This document shows positions 5,212-13,500 of a stretch of 27,478 bases of DNA, piece after piece. Both the position numbers and the translations under genes were made by a program. Location: the IMG/VR virus record IMGVR_UViG_3300029914_000111, positions 1 through 27,478 of that record; one strand, written 5' to 3'. The notes below the pieces were generated by a model, which was given only the letters and a program-made list of their open reading frames with translations, was not told the origin of the DNA and ran no database searches. This DNA is from a virus. The first letter of the stretch is position 1; every line of letters starts with the position of its first letter.

Positions 5212-5369
5212 CATTCCATCGCGTATTCCTAGACCTCAAAAAACCAGATTACCGCCGTCTTGTCGCGTTGCTGAAGGACGGGCAAAGCATATCAAACATT
5301 ATTCGTGTTGCGGTGAAGGCATATCTCGAATTGAACTATCGGAACACGGAATCCCCTCGCGGCGAATGA
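5208..5369 (+). CDS. Ribbon-helix-helix DNA-binding protein 2, 53 aa
   Basis: Too short for the usual cut-off. The start is in an ATGA overlap with protein 1. The product begins MTFHRVFLDLKKPDYRRLVA and has the same layout: strand HRVFLDL, helix A (DYRRLVALLKDG), turn and helix B (SISNIIRVAVKAYLELNY). Two different coupled ribbon-helix-helix proteins could form a mixed dimer or two repressors with different half-site preferences. Its last 71 bases lie opposite the 3' end of the VRR-NUC gene, so the two transcripts are complementary there. Confidence 0.68.
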   Translation: MTFHRVFLDLKKPDYRRLVALLKDGQSISNIIRVAVKAYLELNYRNTESPRGE

Positions 5370-5856
5370 TCTCTTTTAGTCCATCGACCCCCCTTTCCAG
5401 GACATAAACAGGAAAGCCTTGTGCTTTCAACCTGTCCCCAACCGTATCCTGTGCATCACTCACAACGCCGCCATTGCGCCGCTTCATTTCGATAAATATA
5501 CAGCGCGAAGGAAACCATGTAAGGCGCAAGTCGCAATCGCCGGTTAGCATCCCTCGACTTTTTAGTTTGTTCATCCATCCATAAAACTTGCCCATGTCCC
5601 CGGTCGGTCGCAACTCTCCGTTAAGACTGGCGGCTACAAGAACGGATGGACACAACTTATGTAAATAATGAACAACTGCGGCCTGCATATCGTGTTCTTC
5701 TGATTTGTTCTTCACGGTTGCTTTCCTTGGTGCGCGTGGGGTTTTCTCCATAAACTTTAATGGAAACTTTGACTCAGAATTAACCCATCCTGCGGGGGCT
5801 TGCGATCTCATCTGCGCTTGAAGTTCAGCCAAAGAGGGTATTTTACTTTTTTTCAT
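5299..5856 (-). CDS. VRR-NUC-type nuclease, 185 aa
   Basis: The conserved half starts with EEHDMQAAVVHYLHKL (~55-70), an acidic helix seen in VRR-NUC enzymes. G-x-C-D appears at ~105-108 (GDCDLRL) and the strand IFIEMKRR with Glu123 and Lys125, which together form the PD-(D/E)xK metal site. A closing QDTVGDRLKAQGFPVYVLER matches the family's Q...L...G.....V end. The first 50 residues are basic and probably flexible. Phage members are thought to process branched or damaged DNA during replication or packaging. The start at 5856 is in an ATGA overlap with the preceding 54-aa gene. The tail of the gene is opposed by the ribbon-helix-helix gene. Confidence 0.8.
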   Translation of the reverse strand: MKKSKIPSLAELQAQMRSQAPAGWVNSESKFPLKFMEKTPRAPRKATVKNKSEEHDMQAAVVHYLHKLCPSVLVAASLNGELRPTGDMGKFYGWMNKLKSRGMLTGDCDLRLTWFPSRCIFIEMKRRNGGVVSDAQDTVGDRLKAQGFPVYVLERGVDGLKEIIRREGIPCSDSSIRDMPSPQHE

Positions 5857-6017
5857 GCGTCCGCCAGATCAAGCGTCATGATCCCATACGACAACTCGGC
5901 ATCGCTTATCACGCCCCGCTCATAATTGTCTGTCAGAATGGATTTCTGTTCATTGCGCGGGAGATTTATCAGCATGAAAAGCGTGATGTCGAACAAGCCG
6001 TGAGAGATATGCTGCAT
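5853..6017 (-). CDS. Small hypothetical protein between primase and nuclease, 54 aa
   Basis: A 54-codon frame fills the space between the primase stop (6022) and the nuclease start, with a 4-base gap before and an ATGA overlap after. The product begins MQHISHGLFDITLFMLINLP and has a helical second half (YERGVISDAELSYGIMTLDLADA). The tight fit on both sides argues it is real although no strong ribosome site is seen. Role unknown, presumably in replication. Confidence 0.55.
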   Translation of the reverse strand: MQHISHGLFDITLFMLINLPRNEQKSILTDNYERGVISDAELSYGIMTLDLADA

Positions 6018-6021
6018 TTTT

Positions 6022-8154
6022 TTACCCGTATTGCTGTTGTTGATTTTCTATCGGAACCAAAAGCAAGCGAACACCATTGCTCTTTTTGCTTTTATTGCCA
6101 TTGTATTTCCTGATCGCCCTGCTCATTCTATTAAGGTCAATTTGTTTGGGGTTTATTATTCCGACTTGGTGGCATACCTCGGTTGAGGTTTTCCACATCC
6201 CGTAACCCCACTCAAGATTTCCCCAATCGAAGCGTCGCGCCGCCAGTTCTTCGTGATAATCAGCCCCCATAAACTCATCGTTATTGGTGTTTATCAGTTT
6301 CATTTCTTCGGCACTCATTATGTACGGCTCACCAGCCAAGAACATTTGATAAAACTCAGCCCAAAGTTGCTGCATGTCGATAGTGTGATCATATCTTATA
6401 CCTGTGACGGGTATGCTCCAAAAGCGAGTGTTGCCAGTCTCATCAAAAAGAAATTCTTTGATGTTCACGGATGCAAAGAAAACCGTCCTTCGTCCATATT
6501 GACTATCCTTGCGGGCATACGGGCGACGCAAGATGTCTTTGTCCATTGGGATAAAGGCTTTTAACTGCGCGATGTCCGACTTCTTGAACGTGGCCTCAAG
6601 TTCGCCCAGCTCGATCAACCAATGGGAAAGGCATTGGAAAATGTTGTCCTTATCATCGAGCCGGAGAATGTATCCGTCTTTCATAACGTCCAATTCTCTC
6701 GGCGCAAGTTTCTTGAACCATGAAGTTTTTCCTAGGTACTGTTCGCCTTGGAACACAAGGACGCCGCGTGTAGCAAGACCGTCGGGCGCAAAGGCTGTGG
6801 CAATCGCTGAAACCATCCACCTTTTCAAAATCAACTCTTTCACAATTTTGTCGGACGACGATATGGTGTCGTAAAACTCTTGCAATCTTGAAACTCCGTC
6901 CCACGGTGCAGACGTGACCCACGTCGTCACGGGATTGTACTGGTTCTTATCACAAATATATGTGAGAAAATCCCCCATCTGCGCCGTCGGCATATCCTCT
7001 TCTTTGCAGAAAGACAGCAGCCGGGCAAAGGAGGCGTTAAGTTGATTATCGAGGCTATATGTCTCGTTAGGAATTAGGATTTCTTCCTGTTTCTTTATAA
7101 CGTTGTACCGAAGGATTATCCTTCTCTTTTGGGCGACGACAAGCAAGTTTTCAATGGTTCCCTGCGGCCTGCCTTTATCATCAAGGGAAAATTGCAATTC
7201 TTGTGTGTTGTCAGACACTGGCGAGTATTCGTCAAAGCACTCAAGTTCATGCGACCCCGCATCACCGGAGACAATCAATTCATCCTTGACGGCACCAATC
7301 CCAAATTTGCAAGCCCAGTCGTTCCAGTCCGTCAATCTTTCTCCATCGGATGGAAAATGCGGGTATTTGACCTCGGCATATATCTCAGCGGCGGCTTTCT
7401 CTGCTTCCACAAGCCCGATATTAAACGGTTTGCCCTTTACTTCCGTAAACTGATCGTTATCCGCAGCGATGACAATTTTCTGGGCGACACCGAATTTCCC
7501 ACGCATTGCCTTGGCCACGGGCATGAGGTTTCCGGCATCCAGCGCGACAACACAGCAACGCCCCGTGGCTTCATTTACACTTGATGCGGTAGCAAACCCC
7601 TCGGCAATAAAAATAACGTCGCGCAGGCCGTCCACAATCCCATAGCACCCGCGCTTCCTGGCGTCAGGAAGGAACCGCTTGCCGTCTGGAATGATGCGCT
7701 GAAGATTGACGATCTTTCCGTTTTCATAGATTGGGTAAATAAGGGTTCCGCTTGCATCAAGGCGCGTTCCTGTCGTGCGTATTTTCTTTTTGACGATATA
7801 CCAGTGATCGGCACCGGTTGATTGCGCGGCTTCCCAAATCCTTTTCGCTTCGTTAGCAGCCCGCGCCTCGGCGTTTTCTTTTTCTGCTGCGCGTCTGCGG
7901 TTCTCTGCTTTGTATTTAGCGTGAGATTCGGCGCGTTCTTGTTCAGTCAGTTGCTCGGTCTTGCCAGAGCGGAATTTGTATTGGTCGCCGGTTTTCCAGT
8001 TTCCAAACACGCCGAACCCGTTGGCGTCTAGGTTATAATAGCCATCCTTGTCAGACTTACGAACTGGAAAGCGGTGGTATGTCCCGTCGGCTATGATCTG
8101 CCCCGGCTGAAAACCGTGGGATAACATTAGTTCAATAAAATCTTGTTCAATCAT
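6022..8154 (-). CDS. TOPRIM primase fused to VapE-type helicase/ATPase, ~710 aa
   Basis: The N-terminal part has GQIIADGTYHRFPV and a helical linker rich in Ala, Glu and Arg. A TOPRIM domain follows, with the catalytic Glu in IFIAEGFATA (~183-192) and an acidic strand VIAADND. The C-terminal half is a VapE (virulence-associated E) ATPase: GEQYLGKTS as Walker A (~468-476), LIELGELEA as Walker B region, and RRPYARKDSQYGRRTVFFAS through TGNTRFWSIPV. Together these make a primase-helicase that lays primers and unwinds DNA at the phage fork. I chose ATG 8154 (GGGTG upstream, no overlap) over ATG 8244, which would overlap the HTH gene by 61 bases and has a poor ribosome site. The gene is next to the candidate origin. 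Confidence 0.85.
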   Translation of the reverse strand: MIEQDFIELMLSHGFQPGQIIADGTYHRFPVRKSDKDGYYNLDANGFGVFGNWKTGDQYKFRSGKTEQLTEQERAESHAKYKAENRRRAAEKENAEARAANEAKRIWEAAQSTGADHWYIVKKKIRTTGTRLDASGTLIYPIYENGKIVNLQRIIPDGKRFLPDARKRGCYGIVDGLRDVIFIAEGFATASSVNEATGRCCVVALDAGNLMPVAKAMRGKFGVAQKIVIAADNDQFTEVKGKPFNIGLVEAEKAAAEIYAEVKYPHFPSDGERLTDWNDWACKFGIGAVKDELIVSGDAGSHELECFDEYSPVSDNTQELQFSLDDKGRPQGTIENLLVVAQKRRIILRYNVIKKQEEILIPNETYSLDNQLNASFARLLSFCKEEDMPTAQMGDFLTYICDKNQYNPVTTWVTSAPWDGVSRLQEFYDTISSSDKIVKELILKRWMVSAIATAFAPDGLATRGVLVFQGEQYLGKTSWFKKLAPRELDVMKDGYILRLDDKDNIFQCLSHWLIELGELEATFKKSDIAQLKAFIPMDKDILRRPYARKDSQYGRRTVFFASVNIKEFLFDETGNTRFWSIPVTGIRYDHTIDMQQLWAEFYQMFLAGEPYIMSAEEMKLINTNNDEFMGADYHEELAARRFDWGNLEWGYGMWKTSTEVCHQVGIINPKQIDLNRMSRAIRKYNGNKSKKSNGVRLLLVPIENQQQQYG

Positions 8155-8183
8155 AGGCACACCCAATTGCGTTTGAGAAAAAA

Positions 8184-8405
8184 TTACTTCTTCATCAACC
8201 GTATGAGCGTGGCCATGTTGTAAGATTTGCGCTTGGATTTCCAAAGCGTGAGGGTGGAAGGATCAACGCCCCTTTCTCGGCAGTATTTGTAAAGCGGCAC
8301 CCCTTCTTTTGCGGCGAGATTAGACACAAATTGGAATGCTTCTTTGGCAGTTTCTGGAAAAGTCATGGGGGGGCTTTCGATGATGGATTTTATTTCTGCT
8401 GCCAT
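8184..8405 (-). CDS. Small HTH regulator (Cro/CI-type), 73 aa
   Basis: The C-terminal half (LYKYCRERGVDPSTLTLWKS) is a helix-turn-helix: helix YKYCRERG, turn VDPS, recognition helix TLTLWKSKR. A last helix (MATLIRLMKK) follows. The ATG at 8405 is preferred; a TTG at 8423 is also in frame. It is the first gene of the replication operon and lies beside the repeat-rich region, so it may repress the early or late promoter there or assist origin binding. Target unknown. Confidence 0.6.
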   Translation of the reverse strand: MAAEIKSIIESPPMTFPETAKEAFQFVSNLAAKEGVPLYKYCRERGVDPSTLTLWKSKRKSYNMATLIRLMKK

Positions 8406-8787
8406 AATAATGATGTTAGTCAATAGATCAATATCAAATAAGCATAAGATTATATTACGGATGCGGAATTATTATTTTGTAATTTTATTGCTGAGTAGGG
8501 GCGGTTCATAATTGCTAAACTATTGATATTTATAAAGATAGGGTCAGAGGGTCAGTAGGGGCGGCGATTTTCATATAGGCTCTTATATAAATACAATACA
8601 CTCCGCATACATTATATATATAAATATACTGTCCCTAGTGACCCTATATAGATATAAGTATATGAAACCGTTATTTTTTTTCAAGGGTCGGTGTCAAGGG
8701 TCGGGTTGTTTTATACCGCCCCTCTGACCCTTGATTTTTGGAGATTTGCATGTTATTGGCTTAAAATCATCAATTATGGAGAATAAA
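8406..8787. other. Gene-free region with iteron-like boxes; candidate origin or switch
   Basis: About 380 bases without a gene, between the leftward replication operon and the rightward late operon. AGGGTC occurs six times, four on the plus strand (8540, 8548, 8684, 8697) and two inverted (8640, 8726). GGGGCGG occurs three times, at 8498-8504, 8558-8564 and inverted at 8716-8722. The boxes often join as AGGGTCAG followed by GGGGCGG. An AT-rich tract (8581-8628, with a run of alternating TA) lies between the two groups and could be the strand-opening element. TCAAGGGTC (8694-8702) and GACCCTTGA (8726-8734) form a 9-base inverted repeat. A -10-like TATAAT on the minus strand (8454-8449) may serve the HTH gene; its -35 is poor. 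Confidence 0.5.
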
Positions 8788-8925
8788 ATGACCTCAGCCC
8801 AATGCCTAGCAATATGCGCCACGATCTTCGCAGCGACACACCCACGCGACAAAACGCCATGGCTTGCGGCGGGGCTGTACTTCGCGGCAGTCGTCGTTTG
8901 GGCGGGGCATTTAGCGCCGGTTTGA
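8788..8925 (+). CDS. Small two-helix membrane protein, 45 aa
   Basis: GGAG lies six bases before ATG 8788, which I prefer to the upstream ATG at 8776. The product MTSAQCLAICATIFAATHPR has a short hydrophobic helix, a polar loop (HPRDKTP) and a clear transmembrane helix (WLAAGLYFAAVVVWAGHLA). It is the first gene of the rightward operon, just before the terminase. Size and layout resemble small holins or membrane peptides, but nothing specific proves lysis function. Confidence 0.5.
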   Translation: MTSAQCLAICATIFAATHPRDKTPWLAAGLYFAAVVVWAGHLAPV

Positions 8926-8957
8926 CGATCGGCGACGATTTGTGTTAAGATCTGACA

Positions 8958-9404
8958 ATGACAGATCAAATAGTTAATTCGGATATAACCGCAGGTCGTT
9001 TGGCTGGTGGACTGTTCGCGCCCAATAACAAAATATCACAGGGACACGCCACATCAAAGACATGGCAACCATACGGCCAACGCGCTGTTTATCTTGGGGA
9101 AAAATACACACAGGCTGAGATAATGGAGTTCGGACGCAATGAACAATTGCGAATGGAAAGCCTATCGTATTGGGACGGTGTTTGCATCGTTCACATGGCG
9201 CGGTCGATCGACAGAACTTTGACCATGACCGATTCCGGCGCCGATCAAGTTGGCAAAGAGCGCGAGAAACTGGTCGATCGCATCGAGGGAACGGCAGTAC
9301 AAACAATTCGCACAGGAGCCATTGCGCCGATTGATCCAGAGGAGGCCGATGGATTGACCATCGCGCAGAAACAACGCGCCTATGACGACCTCATTAAATC
9401 CTAG
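8958..9404 (+). CDS. Probable terminase small subunit, 148 aa
   Basis: It sits directly before, and overlaps by 23 bases, the terminase large subunit, the normal place for the small subunit. The product begins MTDQIVNSDITAGRLAGGLF, with the middle part helical (YTQAEIMEFGRNEQLRMESL) and a long amphipathic segment with a REKLVDRIEG turn. The small subunit binds the packaging site and loads the large subunit. I do not see a clear HTH, so the assignment rests mainly on position, size and helix content. The ribosome site before ATG 8958 is weak. Confidence 0.5.
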   Translation: MTDQIVNSDITAGRLAGGLFAPNNKISQGHATSKTWQPYGQRAVYLGEKYTQAEIMEFGRNEQLRMESLSYWDGVCIVHMARSIDRTLTMTDSGADQVGKEREKLVDRIEGTAVQTIRTGAIAPIDPEEADGLTIAQKQRAYDDLIKS

Positions 9405-11016
9405 GGCATATCCCCCCGACTATTCGGCAGAAGTATCCCGGCGATTCAGGAACGCCTACAAGCTCAAGCATGACCGCGACCTGCAAACGGCGGTTTGGGG
9501 ATTTTACAAAACACACCCGATTGAATGGATTAATGATTGGTGCGTGACGTTTGACCCGCGCCGCCAAGACAGCAAAACAATCCCGTTTCTGTTATTCAAA
9601 CGGCAAGAAGAGTTTGTCGAGCTACTGATGGAATGCCTCGCCGATCGGGAAAGCATGCTGGCAGAGAAATGCCGCGATGTCGGCGCATCGTGGATATGTT
9701 GCGCGTTTAGCGTATGGCTTTGGATATTTCATGCGGGCGCATCAATCGGCTGGGGTTCGCGCAAGGAAGAATACGTTGATGCAAGGGGAAACCCGAAGGC
9801 CATTTTCCCCAAAATGCGGCAGATTATCCAAAACTTGCCGACATGGATGCTGCCATTTGGTTTCAGCATGCGCGAACACGCGCCGTACATGCGGATAATA
9901 AACCCCGTCAATCAGGCGACGATAACCGGTGAGGCTGGCGACAGCATCGGGCGCGGCGGGCGTACCACGCTATTTTTCAAAGATGAATCGGCGCATTACG
10001 AAAGGCCGGAATTGATCGAGGCGGCGCTGGGAGACAATACCGATGTGCAAATCGACATATCCAGCGTCAACGGTTCGGCGAACGTGTTTTACCGGCGCCG
10101 CATGGCCGGGGAATTGTGGACGCCCGGCAAGCAAATGGACAAGGGCAGAACGCGGGTGTTTGTCTTTGATTGGCGCGATCATCCAGGCAAGACGCAGGAA
10201 TGGTACGACCTGCGCCGCAAGAAGGCAGAATCAGAGGGCTTGCTTCATGTGTTCGCGCAGGAAGTTGACCGCGATTATTCCGGATCTGTCGATAAAATAA
10301 TCATCAAATCTGAGTGGATACGCGCCGCATGCGATGCCCATATCGTGCTTAAAGATTACGGCGATTGGTTCTCCGGCGAGAAAACAGCAGCGCAGGACGT
10401 TGCGGACGGCGGCGGCGATAAGAACGCGCTGGCGGTTCGCCACGGCTCGGTTTTGATGTTTGCCGATCACTGGGGCGGCGAGGCGCAAGAGGCCGCAAAG
10501 ATAGCCATTCCGGTTTGCATAGAGCAATCCGTTCATGAGCTTTATTATGATTGCATCGGCGTAGGCGCGGGCTTCAAGGCGCAGACAAACACCATGCAGG
10601 AAAATGGCGCAATACCCCGCAACATGCGCGTGTTCCCGTGGGATGCGTCATCATCGCCAGTTGATCCCGAAGGAAATATCATACCGAGCGATTACGAATC
10701 CCCAAAGAATGAGGATCATTTCTTGAACATGAAGGCGCAGGCATGGTGGCGATTAAGGACGCGGTTTTACAAGACGTTTCGCGCCGTGAAATACGGTGAG
10801 CAATTCCCTGTTGATGAACTGATAAGCCTCCCGTCAAATTTACCAAACCTGCATCAATTCGAGATGGAGTTGACGCAGGCGACTTACGAATACAATCAGG
10901 CTGGGAAAATGCTTGTGGACAAGAAGCCCAATGGCGCATTAAGCCCGAACATGGCCGACAGCATCGTCATGGCATATTGTCGGCCAAGTCATAGAGATAG
11001 TTTGTTTAATCTTTAA
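9382..11016 (+). CDS. terL: Terminase large subunit (packaging ATPase-nuclease), 544 aa
   Basis: The ATPase half has an adenine-binding segment (FLLFKRQEEFVELL), a P-loop variant KCRDVGASW (~96-104) and a Walker B strand TTLFFKDESAHYE with Asp-Glu (~201-202). The nuclease half starts with the acidic strand DVADGGGDKNALAV (~339-352) and continues with YDCIGVGAGF. The conserved closing segment NMADSIVMAYC (~522-532) supplies the last acidic residue. The enzyme cuts concatemeric DNA and pumps it into the prohead at the portal. Length is typical. Confidence 0.9.
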   Translation: MTTSLNPRAYPPDYSAEVSRRFRNAYKLKHDRDLQTAVWGFYKTHPIEWINDWCVTFDPRRQDSKTIPFLLFKRQEEFVELLMECLADRESMLAEKCRDVGASWICCAFSVWLWIFHAGASIGWGSRKEEYVDARGNPKAIFPKMRQIIQNLPTWMLPFGFSMREHAPYMRIINPVNQATITGEAGDSIGRGGRTTLFFKDESAHYERPELIEAALGDNTDVQIDISSVNGSANVFYRRRMAGELWTPGKQMDKGRTRVFVFDWRDHPGKTQEWYDLRRKKAESEGLLHVFAQEVDRDYSGSVDKIIIKSEWIRAACDAHIVLKDYGDWFSGEKTAAQDVADGGGDKNALAVRHGSVLMFADHWGGEAQEAAKIAIPVCIEQSVHELYYDCIGVGAGFKAQTNTMQENGAIPRNMRVFPWDASSSPVDPEGNIIPSDYESPKNEDHFLNMKAQAWWRLRTRFYKTFRAVKYGEQFPVDELISLPSNLPNLHQFEMELTQATYEYNQAGKMLVDKKPNGALSPNMADSIVMAYCRPSHRDSLFNL

Positions 11017-11056
11017 CCTGTGTTATTATCCCCCAAAATCACCGTGAGGTTGACTT

Positions 11057-12628
11057 ATGTTCAATTGGTTCCGTCGTCCAGCCCCCGCCGCTCCTGCCGA
11101 GCGCGACAGCCTATTTAGCAACGCCACGCCCGCCCCCGAAGTCGCCAACCCATTCGCCTACGCCGACGCCTTCGCCAAGTCATTCCAGCGCACCGCCGCA
11201 GACCTGAAGCCTGTCAACCGCGCAGGCCAGTCCGTCGGCGCCATGGACGCCGCCCCAGTCACCGACGGTGGCGCAGCACTGGCAACGTTCGCAATGGACG
11301 CCGCCACAAGTCCGCAAGGATTTAATGGCGAATTGCAACCAGCTTACAATCTGCCGATCATTCAGCTCGACTGGTATGCCTCGCAAGGGTTCATCGGCTA
11401 TCAGGTTTGCAGCCTCATATCGCAGCATTGGCTTATCGACAAAATTCTGACAATGCCCGCCCGCGATGCGATGCGACATGGATACAAGATCGGCACAAGC
11501 GACGATGACGAGATCGACCCCAAGGTACTGGCGTTCATCAAAAAGCGCGACAAGGCGTTCGGCATCAAAGACGCATGCGTCGAATTTGTCCGGTTTAATC
11601 GCATGTTCGGCATCCGTATCGCCATGCCGGTTATCGACACGACCGATACAGAGTTTTACGTCAAGCCGTTCAACATCGATGGCGTGAAGCCGGGCAGCTA
11701 TCGCGGCATATCGCAGATTGATCCGTATTGGATTACACCGGAACTTGACTTTCAGGCGGGTGCGAATCCGGCGTCGATCAATTTTTACGAGCCGACATGG
11801 TGGCGCATTAACGGCCAGCGTATTCATCGGTCGCATCTCATCATTATTCGCAACGGTCAGGTCGCCGATGTGCTGAAGCCGTCATATTTGTACGGGGGCA
11901 TCTCGGTTCCGCAGAAGATCGCCTTGCGTGTGTATGCCGCCGAGCGCACCGCCAATGAAGCGCCGCAGTTGGCATTGTCCAAGCGCACGAGCCTGTGGAA
12001 AATGGACATGAAACAGGCGTTGGCGAATCAGCAATTGTTCGAGCAGAAAATGGCGTGGTTTGCCGCGACACGCGATAATTTCGGCATCAAGGCTATTGGG
12101 CTGCAAGACGAGGTTGAGCAATTGGATACGTCGCTGACGGACTTCGACGCGGTGATTAATCAGCAATACGCGATTGTTTGCGCGGCGGGGGATTGCCCAG
12201 TTAACAAAATTATGGCCACATCTGAAAGCGGATTAGGTGGTGGGTCTGCTGGCAGTTACGATGAAAAGTCATACCATGAATTTTTGGAGTCAATCCAAAC
12301 AAATGAATGCCAGCCGCTGATTGAGCGTCACCATTTATTGCTTATGAAGTCCGAGGTAATACCTAAATTCGGAACTGATTTTGAAACCGAGATTGTATGG
12401 AATCCTACTGATAGCCCAAGCGCAAAGGAATTGGCTGACTTGAATAATATGAAGGCGACTACGGCTAAGACTTATGCAGACGCGGGCGCGGTGGACGGGC
12501 AAGATATTCGCACTGTTCTTGTCGCGGATAAAGACAGCGGTTATACGGCATTAGAGGACGAATTGCCGGAAATGGCCGAGCCGGAACCAGAAGGCAGCGC
12601 AGGCGGCGGCAATGCCAAGGAAAGCTAA
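11057..12628 (+). CDS. Portal protein (DUF1073 family), 523 aa
   Basis: After a Pro/Ala-rich N-terminus (MFNWFRRPAPAAPAERD) comes the DUF1073 pattern IIQLDWYASQGFIGYQVCSL, then HWLIDKILTMPARDAMRHGY. The central clip/wing portion and a later LGGGSAGSYDEKSYHEFLES match phage portals of this family. Twelve copies should form the ring through which DNA enters the head and to which the neck binds. GTGAGG lies eight bases before the ATG. The gene overlaps the MuF gene by 17 bases. Its acidic, Gly-rich C-terminus (EPEPEGSAGGGNAKES) is probably disordered. Confidence 0.82.
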   Translation: MFNWFRRPAPAAPAERDSLFSNATPAPEVANPFAYADAFAKSFQRTAADLKPVNRAGQSVGAMDAAPVTDGGAALATFAMDAATSPQGFNGELQPAYNLPIIQLDWYASQGFIGYQVCSLISQHWLIDKILTMPARDAMRHGYKIGTSDDDEIDPKVLAFIKKRDKAFGIKDACVEFVRFNRMFGIRIAMPVIDTTDTEFYVKPFNIDGVKPGSYRGISQIDPYWITPELDFQAGANPASINFYEPTWWRINGQRIHRSHLIIIRNGQVADVLKPSYLYGGISVPQKIALRVYAAERTANEAPQLALSKRTSLWKMDMKQALANQQLFEQKMAWFAATRDNFGIKAIGLQDEVEQLDTSLTDFDAVINQQYAIVCAAGDCPVNKIMATSESGLGGGSAGSYDEKSYHEFLESIQTNECQPLIERHHLLLMKSEVIPKFGTDFETEIVWNPTDSPSAKELADLNNMKATTAKTYADAGAVDGQDIRTVLVADKDSGYTALEDELPEMAEPEPEGSAGGGNAKES

Positions 12629-13451
12629 ATACTCCACGGGCCGCAAGCCGAAAGTCCTTGAAGGCAAATTACTCACGCCAAATGCAGGTGTTGCGTCCCG
12701 TTACGACCGCCGCCTTCGCGCACTGATCGCCCTGATGACGACCGAAACCCTGCGCGGCGTTCGTTCGCTATTCGCCGAGCCGCATCCCGCCGATGTGTTT
12801 GCGCTCGACGCTGGCATTGTCGATCAGGCCAAGCACCTTATGGCGTCGCTGACGTTTAAGTTCGATAATCTGTTCGCGTCGCACAGCAAGCCCATCGCCA
12901 CGCTGATGATTGAGGAGAATTCCGACGCATCCGAGGCGGCGATTAAGTCCAGCATGTCGGCGCTTGCGGAAGGTCTGTCACTCAACACCGGCGCGATCAC
13001 CGCCGAGCTTGGCGACGTGTTCACTGCGTCGATTGCCGAGAATGTGGTGTTGATTAAGTCGATACCGGCGCAATATCTCCAACAGGTGCAGGGTGAGGTT
13101 TATCGGGCTATATCTAACGGGAACGGATTGAGTGAGTTGGTTCCGGCGTTGCAGAAATATAAGGGCATAACTGAGCGGCGGGCGCGGCTAATTGCTTCAG
13201 ATCAGGTAAGGCGCTCTTTTACGAATATCAATCAGATCAGATTGAAAAATATGGGGATCAAGAAGTTTGAGTGGTTACACAGCCACGGGCGGACTACCCC
13301 GCGCCCACTTCATGTCGAATATGATCATCAGATTTTCTTGATGGATGAACCCCCGATCATTGATTTGAAAACCGGACAGCGTGGCTATCCTGGGCAATTA
13401 ATAAATTGTTTTTGTAAAATGAAACCACTGGTTTCGTTTGATTATGATTGA
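12612..13451 (+). CDS. MuF / SPP1 gp7-like minor head protein, 279 aa
   Basis: The C-terminal region carries the MuF signature: ERRARLIASDQVRRSF, then INQIRLKNMGIKKFEWLHS, and the His...Cys-x-Cys end GQLINCFCKMKPLVSF, with RPLHVEYDHQIF between. The N-terminal ~150 residues form a long helical arm. MuF proteins attach to the portal inside the head, and a few copies are packaged. It follows the portal gene with a 17-base overlap, its usual place. The CxC pair may bind metal, as in other family members. Confidence 0.8.
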   Translation: MPRKAKYSTGRKPKVLEGKLLTPNAGVASRYDRRLRALIALMTTETLRGVRSLFAEPHPADVFALDAGIVDQAKHLMASLTFKFDNLFASHSKPIATLMIEENSDASEAAIKSSMSALAEGLSLNTGAITAELGDVFTASIAENVVLIKSIPAQYLQQVQGEVYRAISNGNGLSELVPALQKYKGITERRARLIASDQVRRSFTNINQIRLKNMGIKKFEWLHSHGRTTPRPLHVEYDHQIFLMDEPPIIDLKTGQRGYPGQLINCFCKMKPLVSFDYD

Positions 13452-13500
13452 TTTATGTGTCATAAAGACTTCGCCAAAGTTCAATGAAGGATGAGATTCA

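Noticed and set aside
8581-8700. AT-rich repeats as a possible CRISPR or tRNA locus
   Set aside because: No regularly spaced repeat-spacer structure and no cloverleaf were visible; no CRISPR array or tRNA gene was seen anywhere in the window.
8681-8734. TCAAGGGTC/GACCCTTGA inverted repeat as a terminator
   Set aside because: No gene ends just before it on either strand; the same boxes recur nearby, so it fits a binding array better.
11180-11836. Long minus-strand frame (218 aa) opposite the portal gene
   Set aside because: It lies fully inside a confidently assigned gene, has no ribosome site, and its composition mirrors the GC-rich codon pattern of the portal.
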